Shown: in pieces, positions 32,208-39,141 of the stretch
Numbering within the stretch: the stretch's first letter is position 1
Layout: each line of letters starts with the position of its first letter
Source of the DNA: a virus
Virus record (IMG/VR): IMGVR_UViG_3300023284_001813
Location: 1-43,981 of that record
Length of the DNA: 43,981 nt
Strand: one strand, 5' to 3'
Program-made: the position numbers and the translations under genes
Notes under the pieces: model-generated
Told to the model about the DNA's origin: nothing
Database searches by the model: none
The model's input: the letters and a program-made list of their open reading frames with translations, nothing else

Positions 32208-33692
32208 ATGAGTATTAATGCTGACACGTCAGTTGAGGCTCCTAGATCTGTAACTGGCCGTGCTAGGTTTTATAAGAACTACCCACTTACGGTACTCTTG
32301 TGGCTTCGTGTCAATAGCACAGATGGATTTGATGCTTTGACTACGTTAGCGAGCACCAACGGAGGTGATAATGTAATTCTTCGCTCAACGTCTTCTAACA
32401 TACGATGGTCAGCTAGAAACGACGGAGCTGGAGGAGACAACATTGAAGTTGCGTATCCCAATGATGTGTGGTTTTTGGCAAGGGGGGTCATCAGATCAGC
32501 AACGGATAGAGAGCTTAACCTTATAGAAATCGATGGCACGGTGTCTACTGGGACGAGTACTGTAAGTGTTCCTTGGACGTTTGCAAATGATACGATAGAG
32601 CATAATAATCGTGGAAGCGGAACCGATTGGGACATAGACTACGAGCAAAGTGTAATTCTTCTGGATGAATTCCCTTTGTCGGCAGCAAAAGCGATGGCAA
32701 AAGGGCGGCACCCGAAGGATTTCCTGGAATTCAGGAACAGTATTGTTTCATATCAACCGCTGATTAGTGAATACAATCAGAATGGATATGTAGGGCCACC
32801 CATACTCCACACAGGAAGCGTTGTAATAGGAGCAACAAGGCCAAACGTAGCATCCTTCGCCCTGAGTCCCATCTGGCTTCCTGCTACGTTTGATGTTGCT
32901 GCTAATACAGTTGAGACGGGTGCTGTTAGCGCTGCAGTGGCAGGAAGTAAACCCGTAGTTTTAAGAATCCTATCGCTTAATTCTGGTGCTGTTGGTGCTT
33001 CGGTTGCTGGAAGTAACCCCATTGTTCTCAGGATCTTGCCGATCAGCTCCGGGGCAGTTGGGGCGAGCGTTGCAGGTTGTCAAATACTCATAAACCGGGA
33101 TATTTTCTCCGGCGCGATTGGTGCGAGCGTTGCAGGCAGCGAACCCCAGGTTTTACGCGACTTCAACATCAATAGCGGCGCGGTTGGGGCAAGCGTTGCC
33201 AGCAGTGATCTTGTAGTAATACACAAGATTTCCAGTGGTGGAATCGGCGCAAGCGTTGCAGGAAGTGTTCCGGTAGTTCTCAGAATATTAAGTATCGATT
33301 CTAGCGCTATAGGTGGGAGCGTTGCCGGTTGTGAACCATCCGTAATACCCACATCGCTTCAAGTTCCTTCTGGTGCTATCGGTGCGAGCGTTGCGGGTAG
33401 CACGCCGGTTGTGCTACGGATATTCAATATTCAATCCGGATCTGTTGGCGCGAGTCTATCGGGGAGTGAGCTACAGAAAGTCATCAAGTTGAATTCTGGA
33501 TCTGTTGGTGCAAGTGTAGCCGGATCAGCACCCGTAATCCGTACGATTCACAATCTCCTAACGGGGGCTGTTGGTGGATCAGTTGCCGGTGCAAGGCATG
33601 CTGCAGTATTGCCGCCCCACACGGCCGAGATCGGCGCGAGTTATGCCGATAAAACTACCATCGGTTTATTTTCACACGGACACAAGGTATAA
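32208..33692 (+). CDS. Repeat-rich fibre protein with LamG-like head
   Basis: A 494-residue protein. Residues 1-185 look like a LamG/concanavalin sandwich (LTVLLWLRVNS, VWFLARGVI, LNLIEIDGTVS). From about residue 236 to 480 there are 11 or 12 repeats of 20-23 residues built on SGAVGASVAGSxPVVLRI, with variants such as GAIG and AGC. Regular small-residue repeats of this kind form fibrous shafts or beta-solenoids. The order is binding domain first, shaft second, with the end (SHGHKV) carrying histidines. Likely a tail fibre or spike; which end attaches to the virion is unknown. Confidence 0.75.
   Translation: MSINADTSVEAPRSVTGRARFYKNYPLTVLLWLRVNSTDGFDALTTLASTNGGDNVILRSTSSNIRWSARNDGAGGDNIEVAYPNDVWFLARGVIRSATDRELNLIEIDGTVSTGTSTVSVPWTFANDTIEHNNRGSGTDWDIDYEQSVILLDEFPLSAAKAMAKGRHPKDFLEFRNSIVSYQPLISEYNQNGYVGPPILHTGSVVIGATRPNVASFALSPIWLPATFDVAANTVETGAVSAAVAGSKPVVLRILSLNSGAVGASVAGSNPIVLRILPISSGAVGASVAGCQILINRDIFSGAIGASVAGSEPQVLRDFNINSGAVGASVASSDLVVIHKISSGGIGASVAGSVPVVLRILSIDSSAIGGSVAGCEPSVIPTSLQVPSGAIGASVAGSTPVVLRIFNIQSGSVGASLSGSELQKVIKLNSGSVGASVAGSAPVIRTIHNLLTGAVGGSVAGARHAAVLPPHTAEIGASYADKTTIGLFSHGHKV
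32916..33660 (+). repeat. Coding repeat array encoding G-A-S-V-A-G-S units
   Basis: Imperfect DNA repeats of about 60-69 bases, each with a core close to GGTGCGAGCGTTGCAGG(C/A)AG. Codon choice differs between copies, so the array is old or under diversifying pressure and not a recent duplication. Unit number could change by recombination. Confidence 0.8.
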
Positions 33693-33694
33693 CC

Positions 33695-34087
33695 ATGGCT
33701 TTAATCGATCTTACGCCACAGATTTCAATTGATGGTCCGGTGTTTCCATTACACGGTGTTCTGGTATTCATCGATTTGAAAGACATAAACGGCAATCCAA
33801 TCGATGATACAAGCCTGATCCTCAATATCCAAGATGAGGGCCATGGAACGATCATCATTGCGAACGCCACACTCACACATCCGAGTGTAGGCCGGTACGA
33901 ATTTATACATTGCGCGGCCGCTGCAGGAAAAACGAACGGGCATTGGCGTTCGACCGTAGCCACGAAAATAAGTCTGCACTTCTTTTACCGGGTATGCCAT
34001 ACTCAAATCTTGGCACACAAGATTCATACACACGATGCTGGTGCCCTCGGGCAAGGTGTTGGCGGTTCAGTACCCGCAATCGTCTAA
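33695..34087 (+). CDS. Ig-like protein with single repeat-like tail
   Basis: A 130-residue protein with AAGGTATAACC before the ATG. Residues about 1-95 resemble an Ig-like phage domain: LILNIQDEGHG, the turn-strand TLTHPSVGRYEFIH and KTNGHWRSTVATK. The last 20 residues (HDAGALGQGVGGSVPAIV) look like one unit of the repeat in the upstream fibre, so the genes may share a partner or a common origin. It is the last gene of the rightward unit, before the terminator cluster. Confidence 0.68.
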   Translation: MALIDLTPQISIDGPVFPLHGVLVFIDLKDINGNPIDDTSLILNIQDEGHGTIIIANATLTHPSVGRYEFIHCAAAAGKTNGHWRSTVATKISLHFFYRVCHTQILAHKIHTHDAGALGQGVGGSVPAIV

Positions 34088-34252
34088 TACGTGGGATTGC
34101 TCTTAACGTCGCTCGAGATCGAACCTTTACCCGGGGATACGATCAATGAACTGGTGGGGTCGTTAGAAGCGACGTGAGGAGCTATGAAGCGGGATTTGAT
34201 ATCGGGCTCTTTTTGTATATCTTGATCTGTCCAATTAGCAGCGTTTCCCGAA

Positions 34253-34295
34253 GAGTCCGGTTCATTTGGCACATGCAAACCGGGCTCTTTTTGTA
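34253..34295 (+). terminator. Intrinsic terminator 1 of convergence zone
   Basis: GAGTCCGGTT (34253-34262) pairs with AACCGGGCTC (34278-34287) with one T-G pair, followed by TTTTTGTATATT. Strong, plus strand. Confidence 0.88.
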
Positions 34296-34316
34296 TATTG
34301 GGTTCTTCTGTTTAGG

Positions 34317-34363
34317 AAATGCCCGGTTCACATGCTATGGCCGTAGCCTGGGCATTTTCTTTC
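34317..34363 (+). terminator. Intrinsic terminator 2 of convergence zone
   Basis: AAATGCCC (34317-34324) and GGGCATTT (34350-34357) form an 8-bp stem; the tail is TCTTTCT. The flanking AAA on the other side makes it usable in both directions. Confidence 0.75.
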
Positions 34364-34431
34364 TCCTGGAACCCATATCCAATCCGACGATTTACTATGT
34401 GATTGCACTTCTAGCAAGTGCTTTTGACGTT

Positions 34432-34470
34432 GAAGGGGGTCCCGTGTCACGCGGGATCCCTTCTCTTTTT
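34432..34470 (+). terminator. Intrinsic terminator 3 of convergence zone
   Basis: GAAGGGGGTCCCG (34432-34444) pairs with CGGGATCCCTTC (34452-34463), with one bulged G and one wobble, followed by TCTTTTT and then GTATATT. Strong, plus strand. Confidence 0.87.
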
Positions 34471-34525
34471 GTATATTGCCATTTCACGAGCAAGCCGAGT
34501 CTTGCATTGTGATCTGAAACGAGGA

Positions 34526-34559
34526 ACGCCCGGCATGGATAGAGCGTGCCGGGCGTTTC
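34526..34559. terminator. Perfect 11-bp inverted repeat, likely bidirectional terminator
   Basis: AACGCCCGGCA (34526-34536) and TGCCGGGCGTT (34548-34558) with an 11-base loop. Short T-rich tails lie on both strands. It is well placed to stop the leftward transcript. Confidence 0.75.
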
Positions 34560-34560
34560 T

Positions 34561-34588
34561 GTGTCCGTAGTGAGCAGGGCGCGGACAC
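34561..34588. terminator. Hairpin at the end of the leftward unit
   Basis: GTGTCCG (34561-34567) and CGGACAC (34582-34588) form a 7-bp stem about 20 bases beyond the last leftward stop. There is no T-tract, so it may help the adjacent hairpin. Confidence 0.5.
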
Positions 34589-34605
34589 ATCTGCAGCGAT
34601 AGAGA

Positions 34606-34836
34606 TCAGTGGAAAAACATATGGATGGGCATGATATAAGGCTGTAGATTGATTACATCGATCCTGTCGGAATCAGTCATTCGGCGATCGTGGCGACGGA
34701 TATAATGATTCAATTGCGCGGCCAGGGCATAATGAAAGAAACCCTTGCCGATATCCGGATCTTTTGCGATCTCCTTTAACACGTCGAGATCAATCTTTTC
34801 AATTGACCAATCTGTAAAGTGGCTCATTTTAGGCAT
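34606..34836 (-). CDS. Hypothetical small protein, last gene of leftward unit
   Basis: A 76-residue helical protein (MPKMSHFTDW...), with AGGAATTCCCC upstream of the ATG on the minus strand. The start overlaps the end of the HNH gene by eight bases. Contains RRHDRRMTDSDR, a charged stretch. Not recognised. Confidence 0.62.
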   Translation of the reverse strand: MPKMSHFTDWSIEKIDLDVLKEIAKDPDIGKGFFHYALAAQLNHYIRRHDRRMTDSDRIDVINLQPYIMPIHMFFH

Positions 34837-35203
34837 GGGGAATTCCTAAAGTAAGATTGATGATTTTCAAATAGTTGGCCGTGACGAATTCACGATCCGT
34901 GTTCATCTCTAGCCTGTCGGCATAATATCCCGCCACGTATGGTTTGAACCATTCCGAATGCTCAAACATCCAAACGCGGTTCATCACGACTTTACCCTGA
35001 ATGCACAGGTGGCATCGCTGGCAAAGAGCCGCAAGATTCCACCATTCGCAATTGGCTTTGTTGCCGTCCAGATGATGAACCGTGAGGGTGTACCCGGTGG
35101 AAGAATCGTGAGGGTGTCCACAACGGATACATTTCCATCCCGCTTCTTTCTTGATCCGCTGCGGGATCGTTCCGTCTTTCCATTCTTCGGGATAAATGTT
35201 CAT
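34829..35203 (-). CDS. HNH endonuclease
   Basis: A 124-residue HNH nuclease. A zinc-binding pair C25/C28 (CIRCGH) and C61/C64 (CQRCH) frame the catalytic HH at 43-44 in TVHHLDGNK and the asparagine 56 in WWNLAALC. Small HNH proteins in phages cut DNA during packaging or recombination, or are remnants of homing endonucleases. It overlaps the methyltransferase gene by four bases (ATGA), so the two are co-translated. The 45 residues after the HNH core are helical and unassigned. This is not at the usual packaging position near TerL. Confidence 0.92.
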   Translation of the reverse strand: MNIYPEEWKDGTIPQRIKKEAGWKCIRCGHPHDSSTGYTLTVHHLDGNKANCEWWNLAALCQRCHLCIQGKVVMNRVWMFEHSEWFKPYVAGYYADRLEMNTDREFVTANYLKIINLTLGIPHA

Positions 35204-36015
35204 ACTGCCTTTCTGACTGATTCAACTTCCATGATTATTCTTGCTGTAATTTGTATGAGTTGAGGCACTACGGCATTGCCTAACGATTTAATTCTGTCCA
35301 TCCGATGGGGAATCCCATGAGCCACTCTACCCAATTCGGGTTCAGGCTCCCACCTGCGTGTACTGCTAATGGCGGTGTATTCCTGTTCAGTTCTGCTGGT
35401 GCCGTTCCTGTGTCCTTCCAGTCTCGCGCTGCTGGCGTAGGCCATAGCTTTATTGCTGTTGACAACCCATCTCCGCTTTTTGTGCTCGTCCCCTTCCGGT
35501 TGTGATTGCCGTTTATTGTTGGAGTAGGCCATAATCCATATTCGCATTCTGATATGTTTGGCATCCACGGCACAAGCTGGAATACCAAACGACCCGACCT
35601 CGTACCCTTCATCTTCCAAGTCAGATAACATACGCTCGAATACCAGTCCTTGCTGGATAGAAGTGAGCGGATAAACGTTTTCAGCAACGACCCATGAGGG
35701 CTCAATCTCTTGTATGACTCGGTACATCTCCGGCCAGAGGTCGCGGTCATCTGCTGTGCCAAGTCGCTTCCCGGCAGCGCTGAACGGCTGGCAGGGGAAT
35801 CCTCCGCAAATAATGTTAACTGGTTCAAGATTGTGTGCTCCAACATCTCGGATATCTTCATATCGTTTTACATCCGGCCAGTGCTTCGCTAGGACCTTTC
35901 TGCAAAACTCATCTTTCTCCACTTGCCAACGGACTTCAAAGCCTTCACGCTCGAAGCCGAGATCAAAGCCGCCTATTCCTGCAAAGAGAGATCCTACCGT
36001 CATGCCGCTTTCCAT
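35200..36015 (-). CDS. C5 cytosine DNA methyltransferase
   Basis: A 271-residue Dcm-type enzyme that methylates cytosine at carbon 5 with S-adenosylmethionine. Motif I FAGIGGFDLGFE (residues 11-22), motif IV GGFPCQPFSAAGKR (71-84) with catalytic Cys75, motif VI ENV (112-114), motif VIII HIRMRIW (154-160) and motif X GNAVVP (246-251) are all present. The target-recognition region is short, so specificity cannot be read off. Phage methyltransferases usually protect against host restriction. An alternative start at codon 5 (36003) has GGAAAGCGGC upstream. A second long frame lies inside this gene (see findings). Confidence 0.95.
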   Translation of the reverse strand: MESGMTVGSLFAGIGGFDLGFEREGFEVRWQVEKDEFCRKVLAKHWPDVKRYEDIRDVGAHNLEPVNIICGGFPCQPFSAAGKRLGTADDRDLWPEMYRVIQEIEPSWVVAENVYPLTSIQQGLVFERMLSDLEDEGYEVGSFGIPACAVDAKHIRMRIWIMAYSNNKRQSQPEGDEHKKRRWVVNSNKAMAYASSARLEGHRNGTSRTEQEYTAISSTRRWEPEPELGRVAHGIPHRMDRIKSLGNAVVPQLIQITARIIMEVESVRKAV

Positions 36016-36027
36016 TCAGCCGGATAA

Positions 36028-36216
36028 TCATTCATCCTTCTTCTTAATGTCGTGGATGTACATAGAGGTGGCAAACTTGCCAACAATTACGGCTCGACGA
36101 GCTTGCCTTATTTTCCTCTGAATAAGACAATTGTTTGATCTTATGCCAATCAAAGTTTTCCGCGCCGTTTCGAGTGTGTTATATATTGTTTCGAGTTCTT
36201 CAAGTGTGTCGCTCAT
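36028..36216 (-). CDS. Small coiled-coil protein
   Basis: A 62-residue helical, basic protein (MSDTLEELET...) whose start overlaps the preceding micro-gene by four bases. LEELETIYNTLETARKTL is likely coiled coil. Function unknown. Confidence 0.6.
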   Translation of the reverse strand: MSDTLEELETIYNTLETARKTLIGIRSNNCLIQRKIRQARRAVIVGKFATSMYIHDIKKKDE

Positions 36217-36311
36217 CTTCTTCTTCGTTTTCTACGACCTATCCACGCTGCGATTCCCCAACCGAGGACTACAATAACGAATGCACCAAGTAGGAAAAAC
36301 TCTCCGGGCAT
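36213..36311 (-). CDS. 32-residue single-pass membrane micro-protein
   Basis: A short frame from ATG at 36309-36311 (minus), preceded by GAGAGGTAATC, the best-supported ribosome-binding context in the leftward unit. Hydrophobic residues 4-24 (EFFLLGAFVIVVLGWGIAAWI) are followed by GRRKRRRR. It fits between two other small genes with ATGA overlap downstream. Resembles a tiny inner-membrane protein with the basic end in the cytoplasm. Confidence 0.58.
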   Translation of the reverse strand: MPGEFFLLGAFVIVVLGWGIAAWIGRRKRRRR

Positions 36312-36313
36312 GA

Positions 36314-36472
36314 TTACCTCTCAGGGTTTACTCCGATAATAAGAAGGATTGTTAAGAGCACAAGGGGTACAAGCGCATAGAACGACCAACACAAAACGTC
36401 GTGTTTCGATTTTGGGAGCCTGTAACTCCATTCATGAATGCGGTCAGCCTGAAAACCATCGATAAGACTCAT
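36314..36472 (-). CDS. 52-residue membrane micro-protein
   Basis: A frame from ATG at 36470-36472 to TAA at 36314-36316 on the minus strand. The stop codon is part of the ribosome-binding site of the next micro-gene. The product starts MSLIDGFQADRIHEW, then has a hydrophobic segment (SFYALVPLVLLTILLIIG) near the C-terminus. No good ribosome-binding site upstream, so confidence is moderate. The 109 bases before it hold nothing I can name. Confidence 0.45.
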   Translation of the reverse strand: MSLIDGFQADRIHEWSYRLPKSKHDVLCWSFYALVPLVLLTILLIIGVNPER

Positions 36473-36581
36473 CGTAAATTTCTACGGCTTTTCGTATCGG
36501 GATCGGGGGCAAAGATGCCACCACTGCGAGGAAGTATCCCGCCCCATTTCAATCCCGTTCCCCTAGCTGCACGGGGGAAAT

Positions 36582-37172
36582 CTAAAACGGCGGATCCGCT
36601 TGAACGGTGTCGTCTCTCGGTATTGCAGTTATTTTACCTCCGCCTTGCTCCGCGAGCGTAATGGTCTCGTCACGAAAGAGCGTCCCGGCCGAGACAGGTT
36701 CAAGAAGAACACCGAGCCATGATTTCACGTGTTCAGCTAAACGCTCGAGTTTCTGAACCGTCACGAAATCGAGTTCTTGTAGTTCGTCCGCATGACTATC
36801 CCATTTTAGCGGCGCGTTCAGCACGAGGGGTACACGAGCCATTTCAAGCTCCTTGAGCCCACATAGCTTGAAGGCGCGTCGTCCCTTGACGGTCTTACAC
36901 GAAAACCGCGTCACTGTGATCTTCGACATGGATTCGGCGTGCAACTCACATAGATCCGACAGATCACCCGAGAGATCGTTTAATGATTCCACGAGTTCGG
37001 CCGGTGGAACGATAGCGGTATCATTGATAGATAACCGCAGTTGTGCTCCTCCGGGCAAAGTGATTCCGAAATGGATCGTTGCATGTTTGTCATGATATTT
37101 GAACCCGAATATACCGTTCAACTCAGCGGATCCATTGCTCACGGTCTCGGGTAAAGTTTCGGTTTCTGCCAT
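36582..37172 (-). CDS. Hypothetical protein with SSB-like C-terminal tip
   Basis: A 196-residue protein; I start it at the ATG preceded by GAGAGGTAATTCA (37172) and not at an upstream ATG that includes this site. The N-terminal 90 residues look beta-rich (IFGFKYHDKHATIHFGITLPGG), the C-terminal half mixed. It ends DDTVQADPPF, an acidic segment closing with Pro-Phe, like the tip of bacterial SSB (DDDIPF) that recruits repair proteins. Placed among recombination genes, it may be the phage's single-stranded DNA-binding protein or a mimic of the SSB tip. No OB-fold signature can be claimed. Confidence 0.65.
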   Translation of the reverse strand: MAETETLPETVSNGSAELNGIFGFKYHDKHATIHFGITLPGGAQLRLSINDTAIVPPAELVESLNDLSGDLSDLCELHAESMSKITVTRFSCKTVKGRRAFKLCGLKELEMARVPLVLNAPLKWDSHADELQELDFVTVQKLERLAEHVKSWLGVLLEPVSAGTLFRDETITLAEQGGGKITAIPRDDTVQADPPF

Positions 37173-37192
37173 TGAATTACCTCTCAAATTCG

Positions 37193-37747
37193 TTATTCCC
37201 AATCCGGTATGATTGCTCTGCAGGCAGATTCATTCATTTGAAACCATTGCCTACCGACCACTTTCAAAATTTCATCCGGGTAATACTTTTTGAACCGCTT
37301 GATCTTGGTTCGGCTCTTCGAGTCGAGATATCCTTTCACTTCGTAATAAGAACAAAACACAGGGTTTCCGTCGTTTCCATTCCCCTTGAAAAGTCCTTGC
37401 TGAACTCTCTCGATGATCTGTTCCTCGCTGAATGCATACCATTCAGTTCTGAAATCCGGTTTGTAGCTTCGGACGCCCCGCTTGATATCTTGAAACCAGA
37501 ACGTTTCCGGTTCATACTGCCACTCTATGATCTCCCCGGTTGCCTTTCGCCATTGTAAGAAACGGGCGTAATTTGCTTCCCACTTGGATTTGAAATAGCA
37601 TCGTTTTCCACCGATGGTTCTCCACCCTCGGGAACTGTTTGTGCTGGTGAAATCTCGAGCCCGGCCGGTCGTTACCCTTTTCGTGCAATCGGGCCAAGTA
37701 CACCACTTGCCCGGCCTCAACGGACAATCGCACGTCGCTTGACCCAT
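37193..37747 (-). CDS. DUF1064-like endonuclease (Holliday-junction resolvase type)
   Basis: A 184-residue PD-(D/E)XK-type nuclease. Residues 54-60 SKWEANY give the first acidic residue (E57), YKPDF (95-99) the catalytic aspartate 98, and YEVKGY (135-140) the E136-x-K138 pair. Family members act as phage junction resolvases or T7 endonuclease I-like enzymes that resolve branched DNA before packaging. Unusual is the N-terminal Cys cluster (C6, C8, C16, C21), which could bind zinc. It belongs with RecT and the exonucleases in the leftward recombination set. Confidence 0.85.
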   Translation of the reverse strand: MGQATCDCPLRPGKWCTWPDCTKRVTTGRARDFTSTNSSRGWRTIGGKRCYFKSKWEANYARFLQWRKATGEIIEWQYEPETFWFQDIKRGVRSYKPDFRTEWYAFSEEQIIERVQQGLFKGNGNDGNPVFCSYYEVKGYLDSKSRTKIKRFKKYYPDEILKVVGRQWFQMNESACRAIIPDWE

Positions 37748-37778
37748 TATCGTAAAAGGTTAAGAGCGGAAGAATTGA

Positions 37779-38012
37779 TCATTCGCTAGCCTCATCGAAT
37801 TGCTCTTGGGCAATCCATATTCGAGCCGTTTGACGCGCTTGATCTAATCGGGTATCAATGCATTCGGTCGGATCGGATTTGTGTTCTCGTGCTTCTTGAC
37901 GTTTGGCTTTTTCAGCCTGGAAGAATACTCTACGTGCGATCGCGCCATGAGTTCCAGTAAGCGCTAGCAAAGCATTCTTGATGTACGGGCCGATGAGTTT
38001 CGGAGCGTTCAT
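37779..38012 (-). CDS. Hypothetical basic helical protein
   Basis: A 77-residue helical protein (MNAPKLIGPY...) overlapping the replication gene end by four bases (ATGA). Rich in Lys, Arg and Ala (FFQAEKAKRQEAREHK). Its coupling to the candidate initiator suggests a helper in replication, as helicase loaders often sit here, but it is much too small for a loader and has no ATPase motif. Confidence 0.62.
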   Translation of the reverse strand: MNAPKLIGPYIKNALLALTGTHGAIARRVFFQAEKAKRQEAREHKSDPTECIDTRLDQARQTARIWIAQEQFDEASE

Positions 38013-39028
38013 ATCGTGCCGTCAATGTGGATGTTTGTAGACTGTTCGACGTATCTCCACCGGGCTTTATCGTCCTTTTCGCCATTGAATTCATAGAATT
38101 TCGTGTCTCCTGTTGTCAATCGCAAGCGTTTTGCGTGGTCGTTCATTTGCCCCCAATACATCCAGGGACCTTTTTTGACCCCGTTCGAATCGTCTTTCGG
38201 GCGCTTTGGTTCGTATTGATAAATTCCCTTTTTGATGTTACCTGCCCACGTTGAAAGGTGCCGTTTCACCCGGTCGGCCGTGATCAATGTCGGGAATGTG
38301 TCGCCCTTGCGTTTGTACATCCATCCCTTCTTGTTCTCCCAATGATCCATGAAATCAAGAGCGGCACTTCTGGCGTCTTGGTTCAGGTTGTTGATTTCGA
38401 AATACCCGAGGAAGTATTGTTCGCAGAACTGAACCGTTACCGGCGCATTTGGGAAGTTTAGCTTTTCGAGTTCAGCCGGATCCGTTGGAGGTAAACTAGA
38501 ATCTTTGGTAGTAGTAGTTTTATTTATTGATATATCTTTATTAAAAACATTACTACGTAATGCAAAAAGGTCGGTAGCATGGTCTTTTGAGCCCGGCTTC
38601 AACACTCCTGCGCTTTTGGCAAGAATAAGTACATTTCGTTCATGATCCATGAGTTCATGATCCATTAACACCGGTTCACTTTCAGGGTAATTATCATCCC
38701 CAGGAACTGCGTTTTCGAGCGATTCTTCGATATCTGGTATATGAACCATTAACTTTAAGGGGCGCTTAGAAATGAACTCTAATAATTCGTGTTCGTGAAG
38801 TTCGAGAACTGAGGTATAAACACTCGGTTTCAGCATCGCTTTTCCATTCGTTCGAACCGCTAATTTACCAATATCCTCAAGCGTAGAAACGCAGATTCCT
38901 TGCTCATTTGCAAGCATGAGAATAGCCGCTAAGATACGAAAAGCCTTATCAGAAAGGGGGAGCGTTAATGCGAATGCGAGGTAAAGGGAGGTTTCGGGGA
39001 ACCTGGAATGATATGTGTTGTATTGCAT
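38009..39028 (-). CDS. Candidate replication initiator / replisome organiser
   Basis: A 339-residue protein. Residues about 14-95 look like a winged helix (LPLSDKAFRILAAILMLANE, then STLEDIGKLAVRTNGKA), as in phage replication proteins of the lambda O / DnaD-like class. A low-complexity linker (INKTTTTKDSSLPPTDP) separates it from a second domain at about 195-275 (FCEQYFLGYFEINNLNQDARSAALDFMDHW). Such proteins bind the origin and recruit host helicase. No helicase, primase or loader is seen, so the host machine is probably used directly. The low-complexity stretch matches an AT-rich DNA segment at about 38500-38560. Confidence 0.72.
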   Translation of the reverse strand: MQYNTYHSRFPETSLYLAFALTLPLSDKAFRILAAILMLANEQGICVSTLEDIGKLAVRTNGKAMLKPSVYTSVLELHEHELLEFISKRPLKLMVHIPDIEESLENAVPGDDNYPESEPVLMDHELMDHERNVLILAKSAGVLKPGSKDHATDLFALRSNVFNKDISINKTTTTKDSSLPPTDPAELEKLNFPNAPVTVQFCEQYFLGYFEINNLNQDARSAALDFMDHWENKKGWMYKRKGDTFPTLITADRVKRHLSTWAGNIKKGIYQYEPKRPKDDSNGVKKGPWMYWGQMNDHAKRLRLTTGDTKFYEFNGEKDDKARWRYVEQSTNIHIDGTI

Positions 39029-39080
39029 GCTACATTCGGTGCTCTTTGATCTTTTATGGATTCATGAGCGCTTATGCCTT

Positions 39081-39114
39081 GGGCGATTGGTGCGGACCTT
39101 TCGCCCTTTTTTTT
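39081..39114 (+). terminator. Hairpin with T8 on the plus strand
   Basis: GGGCGA (39081-39086) and TCGCCC (39101-39106) with eight T residues after it. It is oriented against the leftward genes around it, so it could stop antisense transcription in the 113-base gap before the replication gene. Confidence 0.55.
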
Positions 39115-39141
39115 GGACTTGCGTAGACGTAGAACGCGACC

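Larger units (their letters stand above)
34088..34605. other. Convergence zone with terminator cluster
   Basis: About 500 bases with no supportable gene between the ends of the rightward and leftward units. It contains at least four or five hairpins (listed separately). CTCTTTTTGTATAT occurs at 34207-34220 and 34285-34298, and TCTCTTTTTGTATAT at 34462-34476. A 112-codon frame through here is only a translation of these elements. Confidence 0.8.

Noticed and set aside
32208-33692. Diversity-generating retroelement acting on the repeat fibre
   Set aside because: There is no reverse transcriptase gene and no template-repeat pair; repeat variation is of ordinary coding type.
34174-34512. 112-codon plus-strand frame in the convergence zone
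   Set aside because: It runs through three or four intrinsic terminators, has no ribosome-binding site, and its repeated GLFLYI peptides come from the terminator tails.
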